Below are positions 1 to 9,140 of a DNA stretch of 64,000 nucleotides, one piece after another. Made by a program: the position numbers and the translations under genes. The DNA lies in the NCBI RefSeq assembly GCF_014637085.1, contig NZ_BMEU01000001.1, positions 124,001-188,000 of the forward strand. Reading direction: 5' to 3'. Positions within the stretch are counted from its first letter, which is position 1. Every line of letters begins with the position of its first letter. The notes below the pieces were generated by a model. That model worked only from the letters and a program-made list of their open reading frames with translations. It did not search any database and had not been told where the DNA came from. Source of the stretch: Comamonas phosphati (GTDB taxonomy: Bacteria > Pseudomonadota > Gammaproteobacteria > Burkholderiales > Burkholderiaceae_C).

Positions 1-1
1 T

Positions 2-1282
2 CGCGTCACGGCCCCGGCTTCCGACAGCACGCTGGCGCGCATCATCCACGCGGTTGAGCAGGCCCAATCTTCTCGTGCGCCCACCCAACGCTTCGTGGAC
101 CGATTTGCGGCCATCTACACGCCCGCGGTGTTCATTCTGGCGGTGGCCGTGGCGCTGCTGATGCCGTGGCTCATGGGCTTGACCTGGATGCAGGCCATCT
201 ACAAGGCCCTGGTGCTGCTGGTCATCGCTTGCCCCTGCGCCTTGGTGATTTCCACGCCCGTCACTGTCGTCAGCGGTTTGGCCGCCGGGGCGCGTCGGGG
301 CATCTTGATCAAAGGCGGTGTGTATCTGGAAGAGGCGCGCAAGATCAAGGCCGTGGCGCTGGACAAGACCGGCACCATCACCGAAGGCAAGCCCAAGCTG
401 GTGGCCTTCGAGCCCGTGGATGCAGCACTCGGCCAGCAGGCCCTGGAGGGGCTGGCCAAGAGCCTCGCGGCGCGGTCGGATCACCCGGTGTCCAAGGCCA
501 TCGCGGACGGCGTGTCATCCGCCGCGCAAGAGGTGGACGAGTTTCAGGCCGTTGCCGGGCGCGGCGTGCAGGGGGTGATCGACGGCCATACCTATGTGCT
601 GGCCAATCACCGCTGGATCGAAGAGCGCGGGCAATGCTCGGCTGAACTCGAAGCCCGACTCGCAGTGCATGAACAAGCGGGCCGCACCGTCACGCTGCTG
701 GCCAGCAGCGAACGGGTCATGGCCATCTGCGCAGTGGCCGACACCATTAAACCTTCATCCGCGCAAGCCGTGGCCGACCTGAAGGCGCTGGGCGTGACGC
801 CGGTGATGCTGACGGGGGACAACCTGGCGACGGCGCAAACCGTCGGCACCCAGGCGGGCATCGCCGAGGTGCGCGGCAACCTGCTGCCCGAAGACAAGCT
901 GCGCGCCATCGGCGAGCTTCAGCAGCGCCTGGGCGTCACGGCGATGACCGGCGACGGCATCAACGATGCCCCCGCGCTGGCGAAGGCCGACATCGGCTTC
1001 GCCATGGGCGGCGCGGGCACCCACACGGCGATGGAAGCCGCCGACGTGGTGGTCATGAATGACGACCTGCGCCGCCTGCCCGAAACGATCCGGCTGTCCA
1101 GGCGCACCCACGCTGTGCTGTGGCAGAACATTGCGCTCGCGCTGGGCATCAAGCTGGTGTTCTTGCTGCTGGCCATCTTCGATGATGCCTCCATGTGGAT
1201 GGCTGTGTTCGCCGACATGGGGGCGAGCTTGCTGGTGGTCTTCAACGGTCTGAGGCTGCTCAGGCAGCGGACGGGTCAGTAA
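2..1282 (+). CDS. Zn/Cd/Pb-exporting P1B-type ATPase, 5' end outside window
   Basis: An inner-membrane pump that uses ATP to export divalent soft metals. The reading frame is open from base 2, so the gene starts before the window and about 427 codons are visible. Seen in order are the CPC ion-binding motif in a membrane helix (IACPCAL), the phosphorylation loop DKTGTIT, the P1B-specific SDHP motif, and the hinge GDGINDAP. Near the end are a lysine in the penultimate helix and FADMG in the last helix, both typical of the Zn/Cd/Pb subgroup (ZntA/CadA). The neighbours are a zinc-ribbon protein and a ZIP transporter, which supports zinc or cadmium as substrate. The N-terminal metal-binding domain, which would help to tell CadA from PbrA, is not visible. 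Confidence 0.93.
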   Translation, partial: RVTAPASDSTLARIIHAVEQAQSSRAPTQRFVDRFAAIYTPAVFILAVAVALLMPWLMGLTWMQAIYKALVLLVIACPCALVISTPVTVVSGLAAGARRGILIKGGVYLEEARKIKAVALDKTGTITEGKPKLVAFEPVDAALGQQALEGLAKSLAARSDHPVSKAIADGVSSAAQEVDEFQAVAGRGVQGVIDGHTYVLANHRWIEERGQCSAELEARLAVHEQAGRTVTLLASSERVMAICAVADTIKPSSAQAVADLKALGVTPVMLTGDNLATAQTVGTQAGIAEVRGNLLPEDKLRAIGELQQRLGVTAMTGDGINDAPALAKADIGFAMGGAGTHTAMEAADVVVMNDDLRRLPETIRLSRRTHAVLWQNIALALGIKLVFLLLAIFDDASMWMAVFADMGASLLVVFNGLRLLRQRTGQ

Positions 1283-1302
1283 AACCGAACCTGGAGTTGA
1301 AA

Positions 1303-1605
1303 ATGGGAATCCTGGATCGAATTTTTGGTGGGCATGGCGGCGGCCACGGCGGGGGGCATGGCAGTTCCCACGGGCATAGCAATAGCCACGGCCACGGGAG
1401 CCCCAGCGGTCACGACTGGGGACGCAATCCAGCGCCTTCGGCCAGCGGCATCACATGCCCGCAATGCAAAGCGATCAATCCGCAAGGCGCTCGCTTTTGC
1501 AGCCAGTGCGGGACATCGCTGGTGCCAGCTTCATGTGCGAAGTGCAGCAGTGTCATTCCGACCGGCGCGAAATTCTGTGCTCAGTGTGGCAACGCGGTGA
1601 TCTGA
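1303..1605 (+). CDS. Small His/Gly-rich double zinc-ribbon protein
   Basis: About 100 aa. ATG at 1303 is preceded by GGAG at 1293-1296. Residues 9-40 are a run of Gly, His and Ser (repeats such as HGGGHGGGH). The second half carries two CxxC...CxxC zinc ribbons (CPQCKAINPQGARFCSQCG and a second similar unit). It has no signal peptide, so it is probably cytoplasmic. It sits 20 bp behind the P-type ATPase and 3 bp before the ZIP gene, so co-transcription is very likely. The His-rich stretch and ribbons suggest metal binding, storage or sensing. That role is inferred, and I know no characterised homologue. Confidence 0.8.
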   Translation: MGILDRIFGGHGGGHGGGHGSSHGHSNSHGHGSPSGHDWGRNPAPSASGITCPQCKAINPQGARFCSQCGTSLVPASCAKCSSVIPTGAKFCAQCGNAVI

Positions 1606-1608
1606 GTC

Positions 1609-2301
1609 ATGGCGATCTCGGCCTGGATGTACACCTTGATCCCGGCAGCGGCCGCCATCATCGGCGCCGCAGTCGCGGTGAGCGCGCGCCCAGGGCCAAC
1701 GCTGGTCAGCGCGATTCAACACTTCGCCGCTGGCGTCGTGTTCGCGGCGGCGGCCGGCGAAATCCTGCCCGACATCATGCACCGGGGCTCGCCTTGGGCA
1801 ACGTTGATCGGCGGCGGAATCGGCGTCGCCACCATGCTGCTGGTGAAGCATTTGGAGGCGTTGGCGAAAGGGCCAGCCGGTCTCTTGACAGTGATCGGCA
1901 TCGACATCCTGATTGACGGCTTGGTGCTCGGCATCGGGTTTGCGGCTGGCCCGAAGGTCGGCCTGCTGCTGACCATCGCCCTGACTATCGAGGTGCTGTT
2001 CCTTGGCTTGACGGTGGCCACGGAACTCGGCGAGAGCGTTCGCTCCCGTGCCAAGGTCGTTTGGATCACGGCTGCACTCGTGCTTTTGCTGCCAATCGGG
2101 GCTTTGCTCGGAGCGCCGGTGGCGTTGTTACCCAGTCCCGTCGTGACCGGCTTCTTCGCCTTTGGTCTGATTGCGCTGCTCTACCTCGTGACCGAAGAAC
2201 TGTTGGTTGAAGCGCATGAGACGCCAGATCGCCCTTGGGTGACGGCGATGTTCTTTGTCGGCTTTCTGGCCCTGCTTCTGCTTGAGGAAGTCATCGGCTA
2301 G
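1609..2301 (+). CDS. ZIP-family metal transporter
   Basis: A 230-aa polytopic membrane protein with about eight hydrophobic segments. ZIP-like features are the QHFAAGVVFAAAAGEILPD helix, the IDGLVLGIGF helix with the Asp-Gly pair, and a third helix with conserved Glu residues (EVLFLGLTVATELGES). ZIP proteins usually bring divalent metals into the cytoplasm. Here the gene follows an exporting ATPase and a zinc-ribbon gene, so it may balance zinc during cadmium or lead stress. Direction and substrate are not shown by the sequence. The start follows the zinc-ribbon stop by 3 bp. Confidence 0.8.
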   Translation: MAISAWMYTLIPAAAAIIGAAVAVSARPGPTLVSAIQHFAAGVVFAAAAGEILPDIMHRGSPWATLIGGGIGVATMLLVKHLEALAKGPAGLLTVIGIDILIDGLVLGIGFAAGPKVGLLLTIALTIEVLFLGLTVATELGESVRSRAKVVWITAALVLLLPIGALLGAPVALLPSPVVTGFFAFGLIALLYLVTEELLVEAHETPDRPWVTAMFFVGFLALLLLEEVIG

Positions 2302-2336
2302 TGGCGCAGGTGTCTCCAGAATGATGAACTCAAGTC

Positions 2337-2349
2337 TGTAGCTGCTACA
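2337..2349. promoter_or_regulatory. Inverted repeat upstream of czcI, possible metal-regulator operator
   Basis: TGTAGC-T-GCTACA is a perfect 6-bp inverted repeat with one central base, 11 bp before the czcI start codon. Its form recalls operators of MerR-type Cd/Pb regulators (CadR/PbrR), but no clear -35/-10 pair with long spacer could be assigned and the regulator gene is not in the window. Confidence 0.4.
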
Positions 2350-2360
2350 CTATTGACCTT

Positions 2361-2714
2361 ATGCGCAAATGGCTGGCCATCGTTCTGTTGGTACTCATGC
2401 CGCTCCAATTCAGTTGGGCGGCGGCGGCCAGCTATTGCCAGCATGAAACCGGGGCCGCGGCCAAGCACTTTGGCCACCATGCACATCAGCACAAGGCCGC
2501 CGACGGCAAGGACGCCAGCCCTGATCCGACCAAGACCCTGGGCGGCGATCCTGATTGCGCGTCCTGTCATGCCGGGTGCTTCTCGGTCTTGTCTGGGGAC
2601 GTCAAGGTGGCGTCGCCGATCAGCCCGTCTCTGGATACGGCGTACCACCCGGAGCGCCTTGCAGCGCCTCCACCCGAACGTTTAGAGCGCCCTCAGTGGC
2701 GTGCCCTCGCCTGA
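2361..2714 (+). CDS. czcI: CzcI-like metal-resistance periplasmic protein
   Basis: A 117-aa protein with a signal peptide (MRKWLAIVLLVLMPLQFSWA). The mature part is rich in His and Cys (YCQHETGAAAKHFGHH, DCASCHAGC). It matches my memory of CzcI, the small protein encoded first in czcICBA operons of Cupriavidus and implicated in control of the efflux system. It precedes czcC by 166 bp. No strong ribosome-binding site is visible before ATG 2361. The gap to czcC contains a small hairpin (2819-2837, GGCGATC arms). Confidence 0.83.
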   Translation: MRKWLAIVLLVLMPLQFSWAAAASYCQHETGAAAKHFGHHAHQHKAADGKDASPDPTKTLGGDPDCASCHAGCFSVLSGDVKVASPISPSLDTAYHPERLAAPPPERLERPQWRALA

Positions 2715-2880
2715 TCGGCGGGGAGCGCGTTCCTTTCCCTTCGTCATCACCTCTACCGTCGCGCATGGCGCGTCACGGTGTGCGGTCGGCTTCATGCGGC
2801 TGATGTGACGACGTTGCTGGCGATCATCTGGATCGCCCCCCGCCGATTCCCTCGTGTATTTCAAGTCACTGGAGAATCGG

Positions 2881-4197
2881 ATGTTGAAGGGTATTCACAA
2901 TCACAACGCAAGGGCAACGGCGGCAGGCTTGCTCCTTGCGTTCACGGCAGGGCTGGCTTTCGCCCAGCCGCTGCCAGCGCTACTGGGCAATGCCCAAAGC
3001 GGGGCGCAGACTGAAGCAACGGCTCCACTGAGCCTGCAAAAAGCCATCGCGCTGGCTTTGGAAGCCAATCTTGACCTGACCGTCGCTCAGCGGGAAGTCG
3101 AGGCCGTGCAAGGCCAGGTGCTTCAGGCGCAAGCGCGCCGCAACCCCGAACTGGCGTATGCGCTTGAAGACCAGCGCACGCAAACCCGCACCCAAAGCGC
3201 GCAGATCAACCTGCCCATCGAATTGGGAAGCAAGCGCGCCGCCCGCATCGCGGCAGCAGAACGAGGGCGTGACGTTGCGGTCGAAGAATTGAACGCACGT
3301 CGCGTCGAAATTCGCGCCGCCGTGGTCGCCGCCTTCTTCGAGGCGCTGGCCGCCCAGGATCGCACGGCCCTGGCCCAGGACAGCGTTGACTTGGCCAGGA
3401 AAGCGACGGACGCCGTTGCCAAGCGCGTGACGGCGGGCAAGGTTTCTCCGGTCGAGGAAACCAAGGCACGTGTGGCCGAGGCCGGTGTGCGGGTTGAACT
3501 GGCGCAGGCCCAAAGCGAACAGCGCAGCGCTCGCGCACGGCTGGCCAGCTTGCTGGGGGCCAGCCCGCCTCAGTTCACCCAGGTGTCGGGCAGTGTGGAT
3601 GATCTCCCGGTCGTCCCTTCGCTGGATGACATCCAGCAGCGCCTGTCGGCCTCGTCGGCATTGCGCCGGGCGCAGTTGGAAGTCGAACGCCGCAGGTCAT
3701 TGGCTGACGTGGAGCGGAGCAAGCAAACGCCCGATGTCACGGTCAGCCTGGGCGTGAAGCGCCCGAACGAGCTTGCGCGCAATCAGTTGATGCTCGGCGT
3801 TTCCGTGCCGCTGCCTTTGTTCGACCGCAATCAGGGCAACTTGCTGGAAGCGTTGAAGCGTGAAGACAAGGCGCGGGACGAACTCCAGGCGCTGAACGTG
3901 CGCCTGAGCACGGACGTGCTTCAAGCCCGCGAGCGGCTGGCCTCAGTGCGCGGCGAGATCGACGTGTTGCAGCGCGAGGTGCTGCCGGGAGCCAAGAGCG
4001 CCTATGACGCGGCCACCGTGGGATTTGGCTACGGCAAGTTCAACTTCCTGGAAGTGCTGGACGCGCAGCGCACCTACTTCGCCGCCCAATCCCAATACCT
4101 CAAGGCACTGGCCGAAGCGCATCGCGCGGCGGCGGACATGGATCGCGTGATAGGCGCATCCGAACCCACGACCACCCCGCCCGTGAACAAGGAATGA
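2881..4197 (+). CDS. czcC: CzcC outer-membrane channel of the Co/Zn/Cd efflux system
   Basis: A TolC-family outer-membrane factor of about 438 aa that forms the exit duct for the CzcBA pump. The preferred start is ATG 2881, with GGAG at 2871-2874, giving a signal peptide ending at AFAQ. An in-frame ATG at 2854 has no Shine-Dalgarno. Two alpha-helical repeats of the TolC fold are recognisable (LSLQKAIALALEANLDLTVAQ; the second around LEALKREDKARDELQ), with the usual FGYGKFNFLEVLDAQRTY near the C-terminus. Its stop overlaps the czcB start, so it is translationally coupled. Confidence 0.92.
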   Translation: MLKGIHNHNARATAAGLLLAFTAGLAFAQPLPALLGNAQSGAQTEATAPLSLQKAIALALEANLDLTVAQREVEAVQGQVLQAQARRNPELAYALEDQRTQTRTQSAQINLPIELGSKRAARIAAAERGRDVAVEELNARRVEIRAAVVAAFFEALAAQDRTALAQDSVDLARKATDAVAKRVTAGKVSPVEETKARVAEAGVRVELAQAQSEQRSARARLASLLGASPPQFTQVSGSVDDLPVVPSLDDIQQRLSASSALRRAQLEVERRRSLADVERSKQTPDVTVSLGVKRPNELARNQLMLGVSVPLPLFDRNQGNLLEALKREDKARDELQALNVRLSTDVLQARERLASVRGEIDVLQREVLPGAKSAYDAATVGFGYGKFNFLEVLDAQRTYFAAQSQYLKALAEAHRAAADMDRVIGASEPTTTPPVNKE

Positions 4198-5792
4198 ACA
4201 TGAAACTCGACACGAACAAACTGAACGTCGGCAAGAAACAGTGGATCGCCATCGCCGTGATCGCCGCAGTGGGCATTGGACTGGGCGGCGCCATTCTCGG
4301 CGGCAAGACGGGCAAGACCGCTGAAGGCGAGGGCCACGGCAGCCACGTTGAAGCCAAGGCCCACGGCGATGGTGAGCATCATGGCAAGACAAGCGATGCG
4401 CAGCACGAGGACGACAAGGGCCATGCGGATGGCGAGCACCATGAAGGGCCGGGCAAGGGGCCGCATGGCGGAAAGCTGTTCAATGAAGGGGATTTCGGAT
4501 TGGAGGCATTGCTCGCCGAGGACGGAGGCGAGCCGCGTCTGCGCATCTGGCTGTACGACAAGAACAAGGCGCTGACCAGCAGCGCCGCCAAGGTCAGCGC
4601 CACCGTCACGCGCCTGACTGGCGAGAAGCAGGTACTCAACTTCGCGCCCGACAAGGACAGTCTGTTGAGTCGCGAGACCGTACCGGAACCTCATGCGTTC
4701 GAGGTCAGCATCGTGGCGCAGACGGCCAACGCGCCTTTCACGTTCAGCTTCAGCCAGGAAGAGGGGAAAGTCGAACTCAGCGATGCGCAAATCAAGGCGG
4801 CATCCATCGGCATCGACACCGCAGGGGCCGCAAGCATCAAGTCTGCCCTGCAATTGCCGGGCGAGATCCGCCTGAACGAAGACCGCACCTCGCATGTCGT
4901 CCCGCGCATGGCGGGCGTGGTCGAGAGCGTGCAGGCCAGCTTGGGACAAACGGTCAAGAAGGGACAGGTGCTGGCGGTCATAACCAGCCCGACCGCCTCC
5001 GAGCAGCGCAGCGAATTGCAGACGGCGCAAAAGCGGCTGGCTTTGGCTAAGACCACCTTCGAGCGCGAGAAGCGGCTGTGGGAACAGAAGATTTCCGCCG
5101 AGCAGGATTACCTGCAAGCCGGGCAGGCATTGAACGAGGCGCAGGTCGCCGTGGCCAACGCGCAGCAGAAGCTGTCTGCCGTGGGCCTGGCCCCAGGGTC
5201 TTCGGGCGGGCTGAACCGCCTGGAGTTGCGCGCACCCTTCGATGGCGTGGTGATTGAAAAGCACCTCAGCCTGGGCGAAGCCGTCAAGGAAGACGCTGCC
5301 GTGTTCACGGTGTCCGACCTGGGCCAGGTCTGGGCGGAAATCAACGTGCCCGCCAAGGATTTGCCGCTCGTCCGAGTGGGCGAAAAAGTCAGCATCAAGG
5401 CCACGGCCTTCGATGCCAGCGCGCAAGGCACCATCACTTTCGTGGGCGCGTTGATCGGCGAGCAGACCCGCACGGCCAAGGCCCGCGTGGTCTTGGCCAA
5501 TCCGCAGGGCGCGTGGCGTCCCGGCCTGTTCGTCAATGTGGAAGTGACCGCATCCGAGGCCAACGTGCCCGTCACCGTGGCCAGCGATGCGATACAGAGC
5601 GTGGGCGACAAGCCTGTCGTCTTCGTCAAGGTGAATGACGGCTTCGTGGCCCAGCCCGTGCAGTTGGGTCGCAGCGATGGCAAGCGCGTCGAGGTGCTGC
5701 AAGGGCTCCAAGCCGGGGCCGCGTATGCGGCGGCGGGCAGTTTCGTCGTGAAGTCCGAACTCGGCAAAGCCTCTGCCGAACACACCCATTGA
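4194..5792 (+). CDS. czcB: CzcB periplasmic adaptor (membrane fusion protein)
   Basis: A 532-aa inner-membrane-anchored adaptor linking CzcA to CzcC. After an N-terminal helix there is a His/Asp/Glu-rich segment of roughly residues 45-95 (HVEAKAHGDGEHHG, HEDDKGHADGEHHEGPGKG), typical of CzcB-type proteins and probably metal-binding. The lipoyl/hairpin region follows (VVPRMAGVVESVQASLGQTVKKGQVL ... ELRAPFDGVV) and then beta-barrel domains. ATG 4194 overlaps the czcC stop. ATG 4200 lies better spaced from AAGGA (4189-4193) and could be the real start. Confidence 0.92.
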   Translation: MNMKLDTNKLNVGKKQWIAIAVIAAVGIGLGGAILGGKTGKTAEGEGHGSHVEAKAHGDGEHHGKTSDAQHEDDKGHADGEHHEGPGKGPHGGKLFNEGDFGLEALLAEDGGEPRLRIWLYDKNKALTSSAAKVSATVTRLTGEKQVLNFAPDKDSLLSRETVPEPHAFEVSIVAQTANAPFTFSFSQEEGKVELSDAQIKAASIGIDTAGAASIKSALQLPGEIRLNEDRTSHVVPRMAGVVESVQASLGQTVKKGQVLAVITSPTASEQRSELQTAQKRLALAKTTFEREKRLWEQKISAEQDYLQAGQALNEAQVAVANAQQKLSAVGLAPGSSGGLNRLELRAPFDGVVIEKHLSLGEAVKEDAAVFTVSDLGQVWAEINVPAKDLPLVRVGEKVSIKATAFDASAQGTITFVGALIGEQTRTAKARVVLANPQGAWRPGLFVNVEVTASEANVPVTVASDAIQSVGDKPVVFVKVNDGFVAQPVQLGRSDGKRVEVLQGLQAGAAYAAAGSFVVKSELGKASAEHTH

Positions 5793-5808
5793 TGCCGGAG
5801 CCACGCCC

Positions 5809-8800
5809 ATGTTTGAAAAACTCATTCGCGCGGCCATCGAGCACCGATGGCTGGTGCTGCTGGCCGCCATCGGCATGGCCGCCGTCGGCGTATTCAGCTA
5901 TCAGAAGCTGCCCATCGACGCCGTGCCGGACATCACCAACGTCCAGGTTCAAATCAATACCCAGGCACCGGGCTATTCGCCGCTGGAAGCCGAGCAACGG
6001 GTGACATACCCGATTGAAACCGTGATGGCGGGCCTGCCCAACTTGGAGCAGACCCGCTCCCTGTCGCGCTATGGCCTGTCGCAAGTGACCGTCATCTTCA
6101 AGGACGGCACCGACATCTACTTCGCGCGCCAGTTGGTCAATGAGCGCATCCAGGAAGCACGCGACAAGCTGCCTGCCGGCATCACGCCCGCGCTGGGGCC
6201 GATCTCCACCGGCCTGGGCGAGATTTACCTGTGGACGGTCGAGGCCAAGGACGGTGCGAAGAAGCCCAACGGCACGCCCTACACGGCCACCGATCTGCGC
6301 GAGATTCAGGACTGGATCATCAAGCCGCAGTTGCGCAACGTTCCGGGTGTGACGGAAATCAACTCGATCGGCGGCTATGCCAAGGAATACCAGATTGCGC
6401 CTATCCCCGCGCGTCTGGCTTCGTTGGGCGTCACCCTGCAAGACATCGTGACGGCGCTGGACCGCAACAACGGCAACGTGGGCGCGGGCTACATCGAAAA
6501 GCGCGGCGAGCAGTATCTGATCCGGGCGCCCGGGCAGGTCAAGACGCTGGAGGACATTGGCAATGTCATCCTCAGCAGCGCGGGCGGTGTGCCGATCCGG
6601 GTGCGCGACGTGGCCGACGTTGGGATGGGGCGCGAACTGCGCACCGGCGCCGCCACGGACAACGGCCGCGAAGTGGTGCTGGGCACGGTGTTCATGCTCA
6701 TCGGCCAGAACAGCCGCACGGTGTCGCAGGCCGTGGACAAGAAGATGGTGGAGATCAACCGCAGCCTGCCCGAGGGCGTGCATGCGGTGACGGTGTACGA
6801 CCGCACCGTGCTGGTGGACAAGGCCATCGCCACGGTGAAGAAGAACCTGCTGGAAGGCGCGATCCTGGTGATCGTGATCCTGTTTCTGTTCCTGGGCAAC
6901 ATCCGTGCCGCCATCATCACGGCGACGGTGATTCCCCTGTCGATGCTGTTCACCTTCACCGGCATGGTGCATTACAAGGTGAGCGCCAACCTGATGAGCC
7001 TGGGGGCGCTGGATTTCGGCATCATCATCGACGGGGCGGTGGTGATCGTCGAGAACTGCGTGCGCCGACTGGCCCATGCGCAGGCGCACCAGGGCAGGCC
7101 CTTGACGCGGGCGGAGCGCTTTCACGAGGTGTTCCTGGCGTCCAAGGAATCGCGCCGCGCGCTGCTGTTCGGGCAGCTCATCATCATGGTGGTCTACCTG
7201 CCCATCTTTGCCCTGACGGGTGTGGAAGGGAAGATGTTCCACCCGATGGCGTTCACGGTGGTGGCCGCGCTGGTGGGGGCCATGATCCTGTCGGTGACCT
7301 TCATTCCGGCGGCGGTCGCCCTGTTCATTGGCAATCGGGTCAGCGAGACGGAAAACTTCCTGATGATGCAGGCCAAGCGCTGGTACGGCCCCTTGCTGGA
7401 TCGCGTGATGGCGGCCAAGGCCGTGGTGCTGGCGGCCGTCGCCGTGGCGGTGGTGCTGTGCGGTTTGATCGCCACCCGCATGGGCAGCGAGTTCGTGCCC
7501 AGTCTGAACGAAGGCGACTTCGCCATCCAGGCGTTGCGCATTCCAGGTACCAGTCTGACGCAATCGGTGGCAATGCAGCAGCAACTGGAGACCACGCTGA
7601 AGGCCCAGTTCCCCGAGATCGACCGCGTTTTCGCGCGCACCGGCACGGCGGAAATCGCCTCCGACCCCATGCCGCCGAACATTTCCGACGGCTACATCAT
7701 GCTCAAGCCCGTGTCCGAGTGGCCCGAGCCGCGCAAGTCGCGCGACGAATTGCTGGCGGCTATTCAGGAGACCGTGGGCAAGGTGCCGGGGAACAACTAT
7801 GAGTTCTCGCAGCCGATCCAGTTGCGCTTCAACGAACTCATCTCGGGGGTGCGCAGCGATGTGGCGGTGAAGATTTTTGGCGACGACATGGATGTCTTGA
7901 ACAAGACGGCCGAGGAGGTCTCGTCCATGCTGCAGAAGATTCCCGGCGCTTCCGAAGTCAAGGTGGAGCAGACCACCGGCTTGCCGATGCTGACCGTGAA
8001 CATCGACCGCCAGAAAGCCGCGCGCTATGGGCTGAACGTGGCCGACATCCAGGACGCCGTGGCCACCGCCATCGGTGGGCGCGAGGCCGGCACGCTGTTC
8101 GAGGGCGACCGCCGCTTCGACATTCTGGTGCGCTTGCCCGAGTCCTTGCGTAATGACTTGGAAAGCATGAAGCGCCTGCCGATTCCTCTGCCGCGCGCAA
8201 CGGGTGGCGCGGGCGGCGGCGAGGGCCGAACCAACTTCATCCAACTGGCCGAGGTGGCGAGCTTCGAGCTGGCGCCCGGCCCCAACCAGATCAGCCGGGA
8301 AAACGGCAAGCGCCGCATCGTGGTCAGCGCCAACGTGCGCGGCCGTGACGTGGGTTCCTTCGTGGCCGACGCCGAGGCAGCGCTGGCGCAAGTCAAGATT
8401 CCCACTGGCTATTGGACGAGTTGGGGCGGCACGTTCGAGAACCTGCAATCCGCCACGCAGCGCTTGCAGATCGTCGTGCCAGTGTCGCTGCTGCTGGTCT
8501 TCGTGCTGCTGTTCGCTATGTTCGGCAATGTCAAGGACGGCTTGCTGGTCTTCACCGGCATTCCGTTTGCACTGACCGGCGGCATCCTGGCGCTGTGGCT
8601 GCGCGACATTCCGCTGTCCATCTCCGCCGCCGTGGGCTTCATCGCGCTGTCGGGCGTGGCCGTGCTCAATGGCCTGGTGATGATTTCCTACATCCGCAGC
8701 CTGCGTGAGGCTGGAACGCCGCTGGACGAAGCCATCCGTGAGGGTGCCCTGACGCGCTTGCGGCCGGTGCTGATGACGGCCCTGGTGGCATCGCTGGGCT

Positions 8801-8997
8801 TCATCCCGATGGCGATCGCCACGGGAACCGGCGCGGAAGTGCAGCGGCCATTGGCCACCGTGGTGATCGGCGGCATCTTGTCTTCCACCATGCTGACGCT
8901 GCTGGTGTTGCCGGTCTTGTATCGCTTAGCTCATCACCCTGAAGAGCAGGAAGAGGATGTTACTGCCGAGCCGGCGCATGAGCGTGCTTCCGCTTGA
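5809..8997 (+). CDS. czcA: CzcA heavy-metal RND efflux pump
   Basis: A 1062-aa proton-driven inner-membrane transporter of the HME-RND family, the pump of the CzcCBA complex. It has the RND layout: a first helix, a large periplasmic loop, six helices, a second loop and six helices. The diagnostic helix IV motif DFGIIIDGAVVIVEN lies at about residues 403-417 with the acidic residues needed for proton coupling in CzcA. The substrate group is inferred as Zn/Co/Cd from this motif and from CzcI, CzcB and CzcC. The length matches the family. It is the last gene of the operon, 16 bp after czcB. Confidence 0.95.
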   Translation: MFEKLIRAAIEHRWLVLLAAIGMAAVGVFSYQKLPIDAVPDITNVQVQINTQAPGYSPLEAEQRVTYPIETVMAGLPNLEQTRSLSRYGLSQVTVIFKDGTDIYFARQLVNERIQEARDKLPAGITPALGPISTGLGEIYLWTVEAKDGAKKPNGTPYTATDLREIQDWIIKPQLRNVPGVTEINSIGGYAKEYQIAPIPARLASLGVTLQDIVTALDRNNGNVGAGYIEKRGEQYLIRAPGQVKTLEDIGNVILSSAGGVPIRVRDVADVGMGRELRTGAATDNGREVVLGTVFMLIGQNSRTVSQAVDKKMVEINRSLPEGVHAVTVYDRTVLVDKAIATVKKNLLEGAILVIVILFLFLGNIRAAIITATVIPLSMLFTFTGMVHYKVSANLMSLGALDFGIIIDGAVVIVENCVRRLAHAQAHQGRPLTRAERFHEVFLASKESRRALLFGQLIIMVVYLPIFALTGVEGKMFHPMAFTVVAALVGAMILSVTFIPAAVALFIGNRVSETENFLMMQAKRWYGPLLDRVMAAKAVVLAAVAVAVVLCGLIATRMGSEFVPSLNEGDFAIQALRIPGTSLTQSVAMQQQLETTLKAQFPEIDRVFARTGTAEIASDPMPPNISDGYIMLKPVSEWPEPRKSRDELLAAIQETVGKVPGNNYEFSQPIQLRFNELISGVRSDVAVKIFGDDMDVLNKTAEEVSSMLQKIPGASEVKVEQTTGLPMLTVNIDRQKAARYGLNVADIQDAVATAIGGREAGTLFEGDRRFDILVRLPESLRNDLESMKRLPIPLPRATGGAGGGEGRTNFIQLAEVASFELAPGPNQISRENGKRRIVVSANVRGRDVGSFVADAEAALAQVKIPTGYWTSWGGTFENLQSATQRLQIVVPVSLLLVFVLLFAMFGNVKDGLLVFTGIPFALTGGILALWLRDIPLSISAAVGFIALSGVAVLNGLVMISYIRSLREAGTPLDEAIREGALTRLRPVLMTALVASLGFIPMAIATGTGAEVQRPLATVVIGGILSSTMLTLLVLPVLYRLAHHPEEQEEDVTAEPAHERASA

Positions 8998-9022
8998 TAG
9001 GAACAATCGGACAGCGGCTGAG

Positions 9023-9061
9023 GAAGCAATTCGCCGCGACAGTGCGCGGCAGAATTGCTTC
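9023..9061. terminator. Long stem-loop behind czcA
   Basis: GAAGCAATTC (9023-9032) pairs with GAATTGCTTC (9052-9061), and an inner CCGCG/CGCGG stem extends it. It lies 25 bp after the czcA stop and is the natural 3' end of the czc operon. No T-run follows, so it may stabilise the 3' end or act with Rho rather than as a simple intrinsic terminator. Confidence 0.5.
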
Positions 9062-9140
9062 GTGGGAAATTGGGCGTCAGTGTGGAGCATCCATTGGATA
9101 GTCACAACGTTGATAGCGATCCAATTGCCCATGCAGGCAA

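Noticed and set aside
2854-2880. czcC start at 2854
   Set aside because: It would place nine residues before the signal peptide and has no Shine-Dalgarno, whereas ATG 2881 follows GGAG.
5626-8448. 940-codon open frame antisense to czcA
   Set aside because: The encoded sequence is low-complexity His/Gln/Gly/Ala/Arg text without domains, as expected from antisense of a high-GC gene. CzcA on the plus strand is complete.
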